Below, in pieces: positions 54,591-64,000 of a DNA stretch of 64,000 nt. This DNA comes from Methanosarcina vacuolata Z-761 (GTDB lineage Archaea; Halobacteriota; Methanosarcinia; Methanosarcinales; Methanosarcinaceae), in NCBI RefSeq assembly GCF_000969905.1, contig NZ_CP009520.1, positions 62,001 to 126,000 of the forward strand, given 5' to 3'. The translations under genes and the position numbers were made by a program. The notes beneath the pieces are model-generated. The model saw only the letters and a list, made by a program, of their open reading frames with translations. It searched no databases and was not told the DNA's origin. Position 1 is the first letter of the stretch. Each line of letters begins with the position of its first letter.

Positions 54591-55553
54591 ATGAGTGATC
54601 AGTTACTTATGAAAAGTGGTACAGGGCCTATAATAAATAAAAGAAATAAATGTACTATAAGCAGAGTCTCTAAAAATGTCACAGTTGTCCTTTCTGCCTA
54701 TAATGAAGAAACATCTATAGGAAGTATTGTACTTCTCACCAGGCTCTATGCTGATAGGGTGATTTTGGTTGATGACGCCAGTTCAGATCAAACAGCAGAG
54801 ATAGCAAAAAAAGCCGGGGCTGAAGTGATGATAAACAAGACTAGTAGGGGCAAAGGTGCGTCTCTAGAAACAGGTTTTGAAGCTGCAGTACATCTCGGCG
54901 CTGATGTAATTGTGACAATGGACTCAAGAGGTCGCCATAACCCTGAAGACATCCCAAGGCTCATTGACCCGATAATAACAGGAGGTGCAGATGTGGTCAA
55001 TGGGACTCGGTATTTAAACAAGGTGAGCAAGAACACTCCTGTTTACCGTCGTGTTGGGCAAACAATTCTGGGTAGATTCGCCAATAAAAAATCTGACAAA
55101 ATTAGAGATTCTCAGGTCACTTTTCGCGCCTTTACAGCCTCTAAAAAAGATATTATCTTCGATGCCCGGGACCTGGCAACAGAAGACGAGATGCTTATAA
55201 ATGCAGACAAATCTGGCCTTCGCATAAAAGAAATCGAGATAGGTACCCATTATACCTTTGAAGACCCAATACAAGCTCCAGTTAAGTATGTTCGTGGAGT
55301 ACTAAAGACTGTAATCAGGGATATAGAGGCCAATAAGCCACTATACTTCTATGCAGTGCCAGGTTTTGCCCTTGCAACATGCGGTTTTTGTATGGGTGTG
55401 AAGTTTCTTGAAGTCTTAGTCCTTGGAATAGAAAGCCTTCATTTCTGGTATGTAATTATAATGATTTTTCTATCTGTTGCCGGAGTATATATGACAGTGA
55501 AAGGAATTGTACTGCATTCCCTGGCAGAGGTGACCCAAACTGAGGCTACATAA
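54591..55553 (+). CDS. GT2-family glycosyltransferase with C-terminal membrane anchor
   Basis: A 320-residue enzyme. The GT-A fold starts VVLSAYNEETSIGSIVLLTR and continues VILVDDASSDQTAEIAKKAG and INKTSRGKGASLETGFEAA, as in dolichol-phosphate mannosyl/glucosyl transferase relatives. The place of the usual DxD/DGDGQH motif reads MDSRGRHNPEDIP, with Asp-Ser-Arg instead of Asp-x-Asp. Two hydrophobic segments at the end (YFYAVPGFALATCGFCMGVKF and WYVIIMIFLSVAGVYMTV) anchor it. It probably builds lipid-linked sugars for surface glycans. A strong aaggggggt precedes the ATG. Confidence 0.9.
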   Translation: MSDQLLMKSGTGPIINKRNKCTISRVSKNVTVVLSAYNEETSIGSIVLLTRLYADRVILVDDASSDQTAEIAKKAGAEVMINKTSRGKGASLETGFEAAVHLGADVIVTMDSRGRHNPEDIPRLIDPIITGGADVVNGTRYLNKVSKNTPVYRRVGQTILGRFANKKSDKIRDSQVTFRAFTASKKDIIFDARDLATEDEMLINADKSGLRIKEIEIGTHYTFEDPIQAPVKYVRGVLKTVIRDIEANKPLYFYAVPGFALATCGFCMGVKFLEVLVLGIESLHFWYVIIMIFLSVAGVYMTVKGIVLHSLAEVTQTEAT

Positions 55554-55762
55554 TACCTGATACACAATTACTCAAGATCATATTCTGGGAATATCGTCAA
55601 ATAGAACATGTTGAAATGAAAAATAAGATACAGAAAACGCTTTTAACGGTGTGCGAAGTAAAAAGTTCAGTTTTCTTTTAGTTTGCTTGAACAGGCTTTC
55701 TTGGGGTTTCTTAATTAAAGCCTGACTTCATGTTTTCAGGTTTCATTGTTTGAACGAATTCT

Positions 55763-57298
55763 TCAATTTTTGAATTCTCCAAATATCTTTTTTATCTGTT
55801 CATCGCTTTTCAAGATATACAGATAGTATAAACAGACAATTACACCGGAAAAGATAACAAGCAGTATCTGGTTTATTTCTATAATTTTAAGGGCAATAAT
55901 GATAGCTCCTGCAGGAACAAAGAGAATAAAATTCGAAAATACTATTTTCAGGGCTCTCGAAGTCTTTACTCCGGCATAGGACATCATCTTTAGGCAAAGG
56001 TAACCGTATACTGCAATACCTGATAGTGAAAAAAGAATCAGTGCCGCACGGGCACTTCCAAGCAAGCCGCCGATTATAAGGGAAAGGAGGCGTGTTATCA
56101 GGTTGAATAAATTATAATGAAAACCGAAGTGATATTTTTCGACTACTACGTATATAGCAGTTAATGGAGAGGAGATAAACCATACAAAAGCCCAGAGACT
56201 AAGAATCTGAGCGTAGATGCCTGCTTCTGTCCAGGCTTTTCCAAAAATAACCGTAAAGACGTCGCCGCCGACAATTGTCAGGATAAGTATCGGGAACATG
56301 CCTATAACCACAAGCATTCTGAACACATTCTCAACAAGGGAAGGGAGAGTGCCCTCGGTGAAGGCTCTTGAGGCTCTCTGGAAAAATACCTCTGAAATCG
56401 AACCTCCAATGAAACTCATCGGCAGCTGCAGAAGGCGAAAGCCGAGAGAATAAAAACCTACTACTGCAGGAGTGAAGAAAGCCGAAAGAAGGAAGGCAGG
56501 AAGCTGCCAGGATACTGAGTTCATGAGGGCTCCCCATGTATCTACAAATGAAAACTTGCGGTACTTCTTAAACCCCTCATAAATTTTTTCCCAGCTCAGA
56601 CTTTTTACAATTAATTTCCTGTCATCTCTCCAGATCTGTCCTCCAAGTACAAATGTTGCAATAGACTGACCGGCAAGGCTTCCAACTATCAACCCTCCTG
56701 CTCCAATCTTTTTTGTAACCCCCAGGCCTATCTGTGTTGCAGTACTCGAGAACGAACTGAAAACTTTTGCAAATGAAAGCCTTTTAAAAAGTTTTGTTCT
56801 TGTATTCCAGCTATTCAGTGCAAGAAATAACCCGTTTACAAAAATAAAAGGAGGTACAAGCCAGAGATAGTTTCCTATCTGCTGAGAATTTAGAATATTA
56901 ACTATTGGTTCTTTAAAGTACCATATGACTGGAAAGGTCAAACCTGTTACGAACAGCACTGCTAGAAAACTCAGTCCCAACAGGTTTACAGCCTCTTCAC
57001 TCGATTCAGGTAGCATTATGGAATATTCGTATCTCATGCAGGCAATAACACTGATAATGCTGGTGATAGAAAGGTAAAGAGCCCAAACTCCAAAATCATC
57101 AGGCCCATAGAGGCGAGTCAATACAGGAGCAGCTAAAATTGTAAGGATTTGAGCAAAGGTTGTTCCGCCTGCAAGTGTTATCACATCAAAAACAAAGCTT
57201 TCCTTTTTGCTGTTATCAGGCTTTTTCTCTGCTGCATCTGCTGTTCCTTCATCCATTTCCGGTACCTTAAAGAAATTTCCTTTAGAGCTGAAATCCAT
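55763..57298 (-). CDS. Polysaccharide/oligosaccharide flippase (Wzx-like)
   Basis: A 511-residue membrane protein with about 12-14 segments of the polysaccharide biosynthesis (MATE-like/PST) family. The start VITLAGGTTFAQILTILAAPVLTRLYGPDDFGVWALYLSI is typical, as are RYEYSIMLPES and FFQRASRAF. It would move lipid-linked oligosaccharides across the membrane. The first 30 residues are a polar cytoplasmic extension. It is the outermost gene of the minus-strand glycan set but separated by 600 bp from the next gene. Confidence 0.88.
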   Translation of the reverse strand: MDFSSKGNFFKVPEMDEGTADAAEKKPDNSKKESFVFDVITLAGGTTFAQILTILAAPVLTRLYGPDDFGVWALYLSITSIISVIACMRYEYSIMLPESSEEAVNLLGLSFLAVLFVTGLTFPVIWYFKEPIVNILNSQQIGNYLWLVPPFIFVNGLFLALNSWNTRTKLFKRLSFAKVFSSFSSTATQIGLGVTKKIGAGGLIVGSLAGQSIATFVLGGQIWRDDRKLIVKSLSWEKIYEGFKKYRKFSFVDTWGALMNSVSWQLPAFLLSAFFTPAVVGFYSLGFRLLQLPMSFIGGSISEVFFQRASRAFTEGTLPSLVENVFRMLVVIGMFPILILTIVGGDVFTVIFGKAWTEAGIYAQILSLWAFVWFISSPLTAIYVVVEKYHFGFHYNLFNLITRLLSLIIGGLLGSARAALILFSLSGIAVYGYLCLKMMSYAGVKTSRALKIVFSNFILFVPAGAIIIALKIIEINQILLVIFSGVIVCLYYLYILKSDEQIKKIFGEFKN

Positions 57299-57896
57299 TT
57301 AGTCCTACATTTTCAAGCCGCGTCAAAACTTTAAAAATTAAGTTATATCTTATACTAATGTATGATATTCTCAAGCTGATACTGAATATTAGACTTTTTC
57401 CCTCTAGACCCCCTATAAATAAACACCTTGAAATAAATCTATCGGTTTCCTCAGTCTATATAAACGTTAACAACTGGAACCATATATTTTCTCCTGACTC
57501 CTCATTTTCTCTTCCGTTATCTTTAAAACCACTTTATCACATTTTTTTATAAATTCTAGCGAGTTACAGTCATAATGAATATTTTTAACGCAACGTCAGT
57601 GTTAATTTTTAAAGAATTTCGGTCCCAAAAACGGTAGTATCCGCTTTACCAACCTCAAGCCCGTTCTAAATTGAAAAAAGTTATTAATTATGCTTGTCTT
57701 CGGCGGTGATTTTATATTTTTTCAATGTGTTAATATATTTGGTTTAATTTGATAGTGTTAATTTGATAGTGTTAATTTGATAGTGTTAATTTGATAGTGT
57801 TAATTTGATAGTGTTATCTTGCTTATGTAGAGAAACTAATCTATCTTAGTGCCTCTGGTGATTATCAACTGATTCCGATCCTGTACCTGTTTTTTT
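57299..57896. repeat. Spacer with 14-bp tandem repeat
   Basis: No gene. Five exact copies of taatttgatagtgt run from 57745 to 57814; the rest is AT-rich. Confidence 0.8.
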
Positions 57897-58943
57897 TCAA
57901 TATCGTGGTTCAATATTGGTAGACCACCAGTTATATATTTCCTCTCCACTTGCAAGCCAGGCTTTTTTGCCGGAAACATATTTGAGGAATTTTTCGTAGT
58001 ATTTAAGGCCTTCTCCATCAATGGATGTATTGTTGTGCCATAGAATTGTGATTACACCATTGTACTGTTCAACTTTATCAACAAGGCTTTTTGTGAGTTC
58101 CCAGGCCGTTTTAACGTCAAACCGCATGTAACTTTTTAATAACGTCCGGTCCATAACTATGAGAGGAAGCTCAATGATATCTATTTGTTTTCCAGTGTTT
58201 ATATTATATGGCCTGAAAGGATGACACATACCATTTCTAAAGCCTGCACAATCCGAATACCCAAATGTTGTGTCATACTTAAAGTTTGCTTTGCTTAATA
58301 ATTCCCATGTGTCCGGTACTTTAAACCTTAAATAATGATTCCTGTACCCTATAATTTCCTTACCCAATACTTTTTCAAGTCTCTGCTTTTTTTCCTTTAT
58401 ATCTTCCAAGCTTCTGTAAGACTCATGCCCTCCATGCAACCCTACTTCCCAACCATGAGTGGATATATACTTCAATTCAGCTTCGAGATCCTCAATTTCA
58501 TAATTGAAATCTTTCTCTCCAGGCCTCAAGGCCAGAAAATAAAAGCTGGATTTTGCATTATATTTTGCCTCCAGCTCCATTATTTCTCTAAAGTTCCAGC
58601 AAGGGTTAAACTTTTTGCAAATTCTACAAAAAGGCGTCTTTATAGCATCTGTTAAATTTCCTTTAGCAAAAGCTTTGGCAGTTCCAATGATCGTGTAGAT
58701 CTTTTCCGGATATATCACATCAATATCATGAGTAAGGCAGACTGCGAATTTTTTTCCGTCTGGATACTCAGGGTGTAACCCGTTTTCTACCAGAAACCTG
58801 GAAACACTGGGATCAAAAATATTCCTCTGGCTGCTTAAATAGTACGGAAACCTATCGTACTGGTCAGTAAAGGTCAAATTGTATTCTTCTTTTTTGCTAA
58901 ATAGATCCCAGAGTTCCTCATTTTGTTTCAGTTCCTCGATCAT
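57897..58943 (-). CDS. Polysaccharide deacetylase-family protein
   Basis: A 348-residue protein with the NodB-type barrel. The metal and base motifs are seen as CLTHDIDVIYP (in place of TFDDG) and GWEVGLHGGHESYRS (His-x-x-His), with IGYRNHYLRFKVPDTWELL and FKYDTTFGYSDCAGFRNG later and ELPLIVMDRTLL at the sugar site. It may deacetylate sugars of surface polysaccharides or act as a related hydrolase; some members of the family are inactive. It is in the glycan gene region. Confidence 0.85.
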   Translation of the reverse strand: MIEELKQNEELWDLFSKKEEYNLTFTDQYDRFPYYLSSQRNIFDPSVSRFLVENGLHPEYPDGKKFAVCLTHDIDVIYPEKIYTIIGTAKAFAKGNLTDAIKTPFCRICKKFNPCWNFREIMELEAKYNAKSSFYFLALRPGEKDFNYEIEDLEAELKYISTHGWEVGLHGGHESYRSLEDIKEKKQRLEKVLGKEIIGYRNHYLRFKVPDTWELLSKANFKYDTTFGYSDCAGFRNGMCHPFRPYNINTGKQIDIIELPLIVMDRTLLKSYMRFDVKTAWELTKSLVDKVEQYNGVITILWHNNTSIDGEGLKYYEKFLKYVSGKKAWLASGEEIYNWWSTNIEPRY

Positions 58944-59000
58944 CTTTCATCCTTTTTCCAGATTTTAATGCCCTAACTTTTTTTTTAAATAAATTTTAGT

Positions 59001-60428
59001 TTACATTAATAAATGTTCGTTTTTATCGCCTCTCCCTATTCCCTTATAGACAAATCCCTTACTAATAAATTCGTCCGGTTCAATTACATTTCTTCCATCT
59101 ACAATAACTGGGTTTTCTTTGTCTGTAATTTTCTTTACCCAATCAGCCTTTATATCAGAGTATGCACTGTGCCCTGCAAGAATGACCACAGCATCCGCGT
59201 CTCTGATAACATTTTCAAGATTATCTGAAATCTCAATTCCTGGATAGTTCACAACATAAGGATCATGCACAGTAACTATTGCACCTGCCTTCAGGCAGAG
59301 TTCCCTGTAAGGTTCTGAAGGCGTGTTCCTTGCATCATCCGAGTCCCGGATGAAAGCCCAGCCGAGAATTGCAATCTTTGAGCCTTTCATTTCCTTTCCA
59401 ATCCTTTTAAGAGCTGCAACAGTCAGGTTGTACATATGGGCAGGCATGAAATCATTGACTTTTCTTGCGAGCACGTAGATTGAATCTGCACCTTCCGGAT
59501 AGTCAAGCTGTCCATTACCTATCTTAACTCCTCTCTCCAGGTGGTATGTATCTTTTGTAAGGCAGTGGCCTCCAACACCTGCTCCTGGCCAGAGTATAGC
59601 TCTTGTAATGCCTTCTCCTTTTAGACTGTCTACTCCAGTCCTTACATCGTACACGTTTATTCCCATAGCTTCACAGTAAAGGGCAAGCTGGTTGATTGCT
59701 GCAATCTGGAGGTCGCGGAAAGTATTTTCTGCAGTTTTCGTTACCTCGGCTGCAGTTGCACTCATAGGAATTACTTTTCCCACAGTCAATACAGGAGAAT
59801 AGAGCTCGATAGCCCTCCTGGTACTTGCTTCGTTTATCCCGCCTACAATTCTATCATGTTCCCTGATATTTTTTAAAAGCCTGCCTACCATTACTCTTTC
59901 AGGTGCATGGGCAAGAGCAAAGTCTTCTCCGGCTTTTAGGCCTGATTCTTCCTCAAGAATCTTTTTTGCCATACCTTCGGTTGTACCAGGGGTAATTGTG
60001 GACTCAAGAACTACGAGCATTCCTGGCCTCAGGTATTTTCCTACGTTTCTTATACCTTCAATAAGTGCGGAAAAGTCAGGTTCCAAATCTTTAGGATTTG
60101 CAAAAGGAGTTTGGATTGCAAGCGTTACAGCATCAAGTTCTGATATCCTTGAGAAGTCTGGGGTGCATTCAAATTTGCCGGCTTTTACAACTTTGTTAAT
60201 AAGGTCTTCCAGACCAGGCTCCTCTCCTTTAAGAGGACTTTCTCCACGGTTGAGCATACCAATCTTGTAACTTGAACTTTTTGAATTGCGCTGGAAGCCA
60301 AGAACTTTATTGAAACATGGAGCATCTGCGAAAAGAACCGCTGAAGGAATACCTACATAGCCCATTCCAAGTACTCCAATTTTTTTTATCGGGCCTCTTT
60401 CCTGGAAAAGTTTTTCTAATTTACTCAT
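59001..60428 (-). CDS. UDP-N-acetylhexosamine 6-dehydrogenase (WbpA/WecC type)
   Basis: A 475-residue nucleotide-sugar dehydrogenase that oxidises a UDP-HexNAc to the uronic acid in two NAD-linked steps. NAD site IGVLGMGYVGIPSAVLFADA, central helix region GTEGMAKKILEEESG (TPGTT), catalytic Cys in GAGVGGHCLTKDTYHLE, and KIAILGWAFIRDSDDARNTPSEPY in the last domain. ATG 60428 (MSKLEKLF) is preferred over a start three codons earlier. First step of a likely UDP-GlcNAc(3NAc)A pathway with the next three genes. WecC-type use of UDP-ManNAc is an alternative. Confidence 0.88.
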   Translation of the reverse strand: MSKLEKLFQERGPIKKIGVLGMGYVGIPSAVLFADAPCFNKVLGFQRNSKSSSYKIGMLNRGESPLKGEEPGLEDLINKVVKAGKFECTPDFSRISELDAVTLAIQTPFANPKDLEPDFSALIEGIRNVGKYLRPGMLVVLESTITPGTTEGMAKKILEEESGLKAGEDFALAHAPERVMVGRLLKNIREHDRIVGGINEASTRRAIELYSPVLTVGKVIPMSATAAEVTKTAENTFRDLQIAAINQLALYCEAMGINVYDVRTGVDSLKGEGITRAILWPGAGVGGHCLTKDTYHLERGVKIGNGQLDYPEGADSIYVLARKVNDFMPAHMYNLTVAALKRIGKEMKGSKIAILGWAFIRDSDDARNTPSEPYRELCLKAGAIVTVHDPYVVNYPGIEISDNLENVIRDADAVVILAGHSAYSDIKADWVKKITDKENPVIVDGRNVIEPDEFISKGFVYKGIGRGDKNEHLLM

Positions 60429-60524
60429 GCATATCACTTTCTAAATTGTTTTTTTCAGATCTTTTCAAACCTTTCTCATTTTCAAAAGTTGTCGAGATTT
60501 TACTTTTTCAGAGTCTTTTTCGGC

Positions 60525-61463
60525 TTATTGTCCTACTTCAATTAATCTTCCTTCTTCATAGGATTTTATAGCGGCCATTGCCACTTCAAGGGCATGTTTT
60601 CCGTCTTCTCCGCAAGGGTTAGGATTTTTACCCTTCGTAGCACAATCTATGAAATAGGTGAGTTCGTTTTTCAGGGGTTCGCTATGTTCTACTTTGGCTT
60701 TTCTTATCCATTCGTTATCGTGTAGCTGTACTGTCTGATTAATATAGTCCAGATAGGCAACTCCCTTAACTCCAATCGCTGTTAGCTGCCTTATCTTGTG
60801 AGGAGTCAGCCAGTTTGTTTCCACAACCCCTGCAAAATTATGGTCCATACGCAGGATAATTGAGGCGTGATCTTCAAATGAGTGAATGTCAGCACCTGCA
60901 ATTGCATAAACACTATTTATTTTCTTGCCGTAAAGATATGAGATCACATCAATATCATGGACACCAATATCCAGGATTACTCCCACGTCTCTTATTCTCG
61001 GGTTATAGGGTCCTACTCTTTTGGTTGAGATTGAGACTATCTTTCCCAAAATGCCTGAATTTATAATCTCTTTGAGTTTTATAACTGCGGGGTTAAAGCG
61101 CTCAATGTGCCCAACCATAAGGATTTTTCCCGCTTTTCTTGCAGCTGCTATCATCAGGTCCGCGTTTTCAGTCGTGTCTGCAATCGGCTTTTCTACAAGG
61201 ACATGTACGCCTGCCTCAAGAGCATCAAGTACGACTTGCTTATGCAGTTTGGTGGGCACAACCACACTTACCGCATCAAGTCCTTCGGCTAACATTTCCT
61301 TATAATCTGTAAAGGCTTTTGTCTTGAACTGCGTAGCCATTGCTTCAACACGCTTCTGGTCTACATCCGAGATTCCGGCAAGCTCCACGTCATTCATTTC
61401 ATTGTAAATCCTTACGTGGTTCTGCCCCATAGCACCTGTACCTATTACTCCTACTCTAATCAA
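60525..61463 (-). CDS. Gfo/Idh/MocA-type oxidoreductase (WbpB-like)
   Basis: About 312 residues. The Rossmann start RVGVIGTGAMGQNHVRIYNEM, the HVLVEKPIADT motif of this family (catalytic EKP), and GVHDIDVISYLYGKKI are visible. By context it fits the 3-dehydrogenase step (WbpB/WlbA) that makes the 3-keto sugar for amination. The start may be TTG 61463, with aggaag nine bases before it; a GTG at 61472 lies too close to that site. It lies between the dehydrogenase and the aminotransferase in one minus-strand set. Confidence 0.87.
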   Translation of the reverse strand: MIRVGVIGTGAMGQNHVRIYNEMNDVELAGISDVDQKRVEAMATQFKTKAFTDYKEMLAEGLDAVSVVVPTKLHKQVVLDALEAGVHVLVEKPIADTTENADLMIAAARKAGKILMVGHIERFNPAVIKLKEIINSGILGKIVSISTKRVGPYNPRIRDVGVILDIGVHDIDVISYLYGKKINSVYAIAGADIHSFEDHASIILRMDHNFAGVVETNWLTPHKIRQLTAIGVKGVAYLDYINQTVQLHDNEWIRKAKVEHSEPLKNELTYFIDCATKGKNPNPCGEDGKHALEVAMAAIKSYEEGRLIEVGQ

Positions 61464-61508
61464 AAGTTTCACTTCCTGATTCTGAGAATGCGGTGGCTGG
61501 AAAACTAA

Positions 61509-62591
61509 TCAGTCCTTTACATAAAATTCTTTGGTCGCGTCAATTATTTTCTGTAAATCAGTTCTGGATAATGCAGGGTGCACAGGGAGAGATAGAACCT
61601 CGTCGGCTGCTTTTTCTGCGACAGGCAGTGAGTCCCTGTATCCAAGTTCCATGTAGAAAGGTTGCTTGTGAATAGATATAGGATAGTGGACTCCTGTTCC
61701 TATTTCTTTTTCTTTCAGGAAAGTTGCCAGTTGATCTCTCTTTTCTGCTCTTACCGTATACTGGTGGAATACGTGGGTGCAGCCGGTTCTTATTACTGGT
61801 GGCATAATTCCAGATATACCTTTTAACCCTGCTGAAAGAATCTCCGCATTCTTTTGTCTGGTTGCTGTAAAACCATCTAGCTTTCCGAGCTGTACAAGTC
61901 CGATTGCAGCTGCAACGTCAGTCATGCGCAGGTTAAAGCCCAGCATTTCGTGCAGATATCGTACTTTTGAGCCATGGGCTCGAATCATTTTTGCTTTCTC
62001 TGCAATTTCCTTATCGTCTGTAGTGAGCATTCCACCTTCGCTGGTTGTCATATTTTTAGTAGGGTAAAAGCTGAATGCTCCTGTTCCGAAGCTGCCCACT
62101 TTTTTTCCAAGGCATTCTGCGCCATGGGACTGGCAGGCATCCTCAATTACAATAAGCTTATTATCATCTGCAATTTCCATTATCGCTTTCATGTCTGCAG
62201 GGTGCCCATAGAGGTGAACAGGCAAAATTGCTCTGGTTTTTGGAGTTATTTTCTCCTGAATTCTTTCAGGATCTATATTATATGTATCTGATTCAATATC
62301 TGCAAAAACAGGTTTTGCCCCGGTATAAAGGATGCTGTTTGCTGTTGCAATGAAACTGAAAGGACTTGTAATCACTTCATCTCCTTTTTCTATACCATTG
62401 GCAAGAAGCGCAATGTGCAAAGCTGCAGTGCCAGAGTTCACAGCAACTCCATGCTCACAACCAGTGTATTCAGAAAAAGCAAGTTCAAATTCTTCGACTT
62501 TCGGGCCCTGTGCAATCATGCCTGATCTCAGGACCTCTGTTACTGCATCAACCTCTTCCTTACCCATCAGGGGCTTGGCAATTGGGATCAT
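61509..62591 (-). CDS. DegT/DnrJ-type sugar aminotransferase (WbpE-like)
   Basis: A 360-residue PLP enzyme. The start [64 protein letters not shown], and Lys in [16 protein letters not shown] (Schiff base) are characteristic of the sugar aminotransferases. It would aminate the 3-keto sugar made by the oxidoreductase using glutamate. Gaps to neighbours are 40-65 bp, all in one direction. Confidence 0.92.
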   Translation of the reverse strand: MIPIAKPLMGKEEVDAVTEVLRSGMIAQGPKVEEFELAFSEYTGCEHGVAVNSGTAALHIALLANGIEKGDEVITSPFSFIATANSILYTGAKPVFADIESDTYNIDPERIQEKITPKTRAILPVHLYGHPADMKAIMEIADDNKLIVIEDACQSHGAECLGKKVGSFGTGAFSFYPTKNMTTSEGGMLTTDDKEIAEKAKMIRAHGSKVRYLHEMLGFNLRMTDVAAAIGLVQLGKLDGFTATRQKNAEILSAGLKGISGIMPPVIRTGCTHVFHQYTVRAEKRDQLATFLKEKEIGTGVHYPISIHKQPFYMELGYRDSLPVAEKAADEVLSLPVHPALSRTDLQKIIDATKEFYVKD

Positions 62592-62654
62592 TTTAGAACC
62601 TCTTTTAATAATCTTGATAAAACTAATCTTACTTACGATTGAGTTTTTATAAGT

Positions 62655-63323
62655 TTATATCTGATTCAATTCCTTTAAATCTTTGGGGAGTTCTTGTATT
62701 CTGGCAGGCGCTCCAATTGCAAGTTTCCAGGCGGGCACGTTTTTTGTCACAAGTGCTCCCCCTGCAACCATTGCTCCTTCTCCTATTTCAACATCGGGAA
62801 GTAAGGTGGCGTTTGCACCGATAGACGCACCTTTTCTCAATACAGGACCCTTCAATTCGTATTTCTTTCGAATAGGATATTTATCGTTGGCCAGAACAGC
62901 ACAGGGCCCAATAAATACATTGTCCTCGATAACAACATTGGTTGGAATGTAGACATTTCCCTGGATGCTTACGTTATTTCCTATTTTTACATGTCCATCT
63001 ATGATGACATTGGTTCCAATAAGAACATTGTTTCCAATTTCTGTATTTTCTCTAATCATTACGTTATGCCCGGTTTTGAAGTTTTTTCCGGTTTTTACAT
63101 TGGAAAATATCGTTGAGCCAGCCCTTACAATTGAGTTTGGACCTATGGTACACCCTGGAAAATCAAAGTTTTCAATTTCGACGTTTTGCCTCAGGATTTC
63201 CATCAGGACCCTATGTTCAGGGTATCCTAGAATCACATTTTCCATTATTACTGTGTCTTTCCCAATTACAGAGGTTCCGTATATCTTAGAGGAATTGTGA
63301 ATTTTAAATTCAGTAGAGTTCAT
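62655..63323 (-). CDS. Left-handed beta-helix acetyltransferase (WbpD-like)
   Basis: A 222-residue acyltransferase with many hexapeptide repeats (for example [62 protein letters not shown]). It fits the N-acetylation of the 3-amino sugar (WbpD/WlbB type), completing the set. ATG 63323 is chosen since ggggggaaca lies just before it; the longer frame to 63386 is not supported. Its message probably also covers the three genes after it. Confidence 0.9.
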   Translation of the reverse strand: MNSTEFKIHNSSKIYGTSVIGKDTVIMENVILGYPEHRVLMEILRQNVEIENFDFPGCTIGPNSIVRAGSTIFSNVKTGKNFKTGHNVMIRENTEIGNNVLIGTNVIIDGHVKIGNNVSIQGNVYIPTNVVIEDNVFIGPCAVLANDKYPIRKKYELKGPVLRKGASIGANATLLPDVEIGEGAMVAGGALVTKNVPAWKLAIGAPARIQELPKDLKELNQI

Positions 63324-63842
63324 TGTTCCCCCCGTTCTTCTGGTTTTTCTTAGCCAGATAAACTTTCTGTTGGAGCATAAAAACATCTGCTTACTTTATG
63401 CAGTTTTTCATAATCATTCATTTCATAGTTTTTCATGTTCCCGAGAATCGGGCTATTCAAGCTCTCAGGACAAACCCAATATATTGTTATTGCTTTTTTT
63501 ATATTCATTTCTTTGATTTTTCTAACTACCTCTAAATTTTTAGTTTAAAGGGCTCTTTAATTATTTAATGATTTGGTTCATTTTTCTACTCTTCTTTCCT
63601 ATCTTTTCTAAGAATTATTCAATTATATTCTGCGTTTATATTTTTACAATATAATTTTTAATTTTATTCTTTTGATTGCAAACTCAAACTCATAGTATTT
63701 TCTTTATCTATTAAGGAAATTTCCTACCGTTTTCCAAAATTCGAATTTTATGCCTCTTCTCTTGATGTTTATCAATTGTATGAGGAGGATTTTTATATCT
63801 TATCGCGTATTTGTTCCTGTAATATGCTAATCAACTCTAGGA
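63324..63842. other. Promoter spacer of the glycan operon
   Basis: AT-rich, no gene. It must hold the leftward promoter for the acetyltransferase gene and the rightward promoter for the last partial gene; a TATA-like tttttatatct lies at about 63789-63799. Confidence 0.4.
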
Positions 63843-64000
63843 GTGCTGACTACGCTTACAAGTTTAATAACGTCCAACTCCGTTTCTTCAGGTGTGCTCT
63901 CAGTAACTACCGTAACACCGGGAATTCCTGAAGGCGCATCTGTGGCTGCGGCAGTTTTACTTTTATTGCTTTTGCTCAGGGACTTCCTCCCTGCATCGAA
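63843..64000 (+). CDS. Start of a small membrane protein (partial)
   Basis: From a GTG at 63843 the frame stays open to the end of the window (52 residues). aggag overlaps the start region (63839-63843), and the in-frame stop lies at 63828-63830, so GTG is the only start. The residues begin LTTLTSLITSNSVSSGVLSV and include a hydrophobic stretch (AAAVLLLLLLLRDFLPAS), as in small Methanosarcina membrane proteins. The rest is missing. Confidence 0.45.
   Translation, partial: MLTTLTSLITSNSVSSGVLSVTTVTPGIPEGASVAAAVLLLLLLLRDFLPAS

Overview
The window is a stretch of an archaeal chromosome that looks like Methanosarcina. The main reasons are an MC1-type chromosomal protein, methanogenesis marker protein 14, archaeal GTP cyclohydrolase MptA, a four-subunit pyruvate:ferredoxin oxidoreductase, an archaeosine radical-SAM enzyme, split GMP synthetase, ribosomal protein S17e, a tandem array of DUF1673-type membrane proteins, AT-rich DNA with long gaps between genes, and very many short tandem repeats. 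The species cannot be told from the sequence alone.

Layout. 1-5.4 kb: end of a signal peptidase, tRNA-dihydrouridine synthase, and the porC-porD-porA-porB operon. 5.4-7.8 kb: a repeat-rich gap around one small hypothetical gene. 7.8-11.4 kb (minus): a DtxR-type metal regulator followed by a ZnuABC-type metal uptake system. 11.5-15.2 kb: a GntP-type permease, a MITE-like element, and a secreted cysteine-rich repeat protein with about 29 copies of a 13-17-residue unit. 15.6-27 kb: mostly single housekeeping and cofactor genes (CbiA/CfbB-type amidase, VOC protein, marker 14, DUF2098, MptA, MC1, ArgB, GNAT, RaSEA, GMP synthase subunit B). 27.4-35.9 kb: a likely 44-residue gene, RecQ with an extra C-terminal domain, a hexulose-phosphate synthase/RraA fusion that seems to start at a non-standard codon, and pyrBI flanked by two paralogous small genes.

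36-44.3 kb is the most unusual region. A helix-turn-helix regulator with a three-cysteine motif is followed by nine tandem paralogous membrane proteins, nearly all joined by 4-bp ATGA overlaps and all carrying an N-terminal MGWCP motif. Beside it lies a partial second copy: a truncated regulator plus two related short proteins whose 3' ends are identical over 80 bp. 45-49 kb: rps17e-dapA-dapB (lysine branch), a small membrane protein and a DUF1624-like membrane protein.

49-63.4 kb is an envelope and surface-glycan region: CPBP protease, two DUF1616 proteins around a sugar epimerase, a GT2 glycosyltransferase, a flippase, a polysaccharide deacetylase, and a dehydrogenase/oxidoreductase/aminotransferase/acetyltransferase set that fits synthesis of a UDP-diacetamido-glucuronic acid type sugar. 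The final bases begin a small membrane protein that runs off the window.

A theme across the window is short tandem arrays that begin inside the last codons of a gene and copy its stop codon downstream (znuA, marker 14, MC1, a DUF5788-like gene, pyrI, and the 43.8 kb gene).
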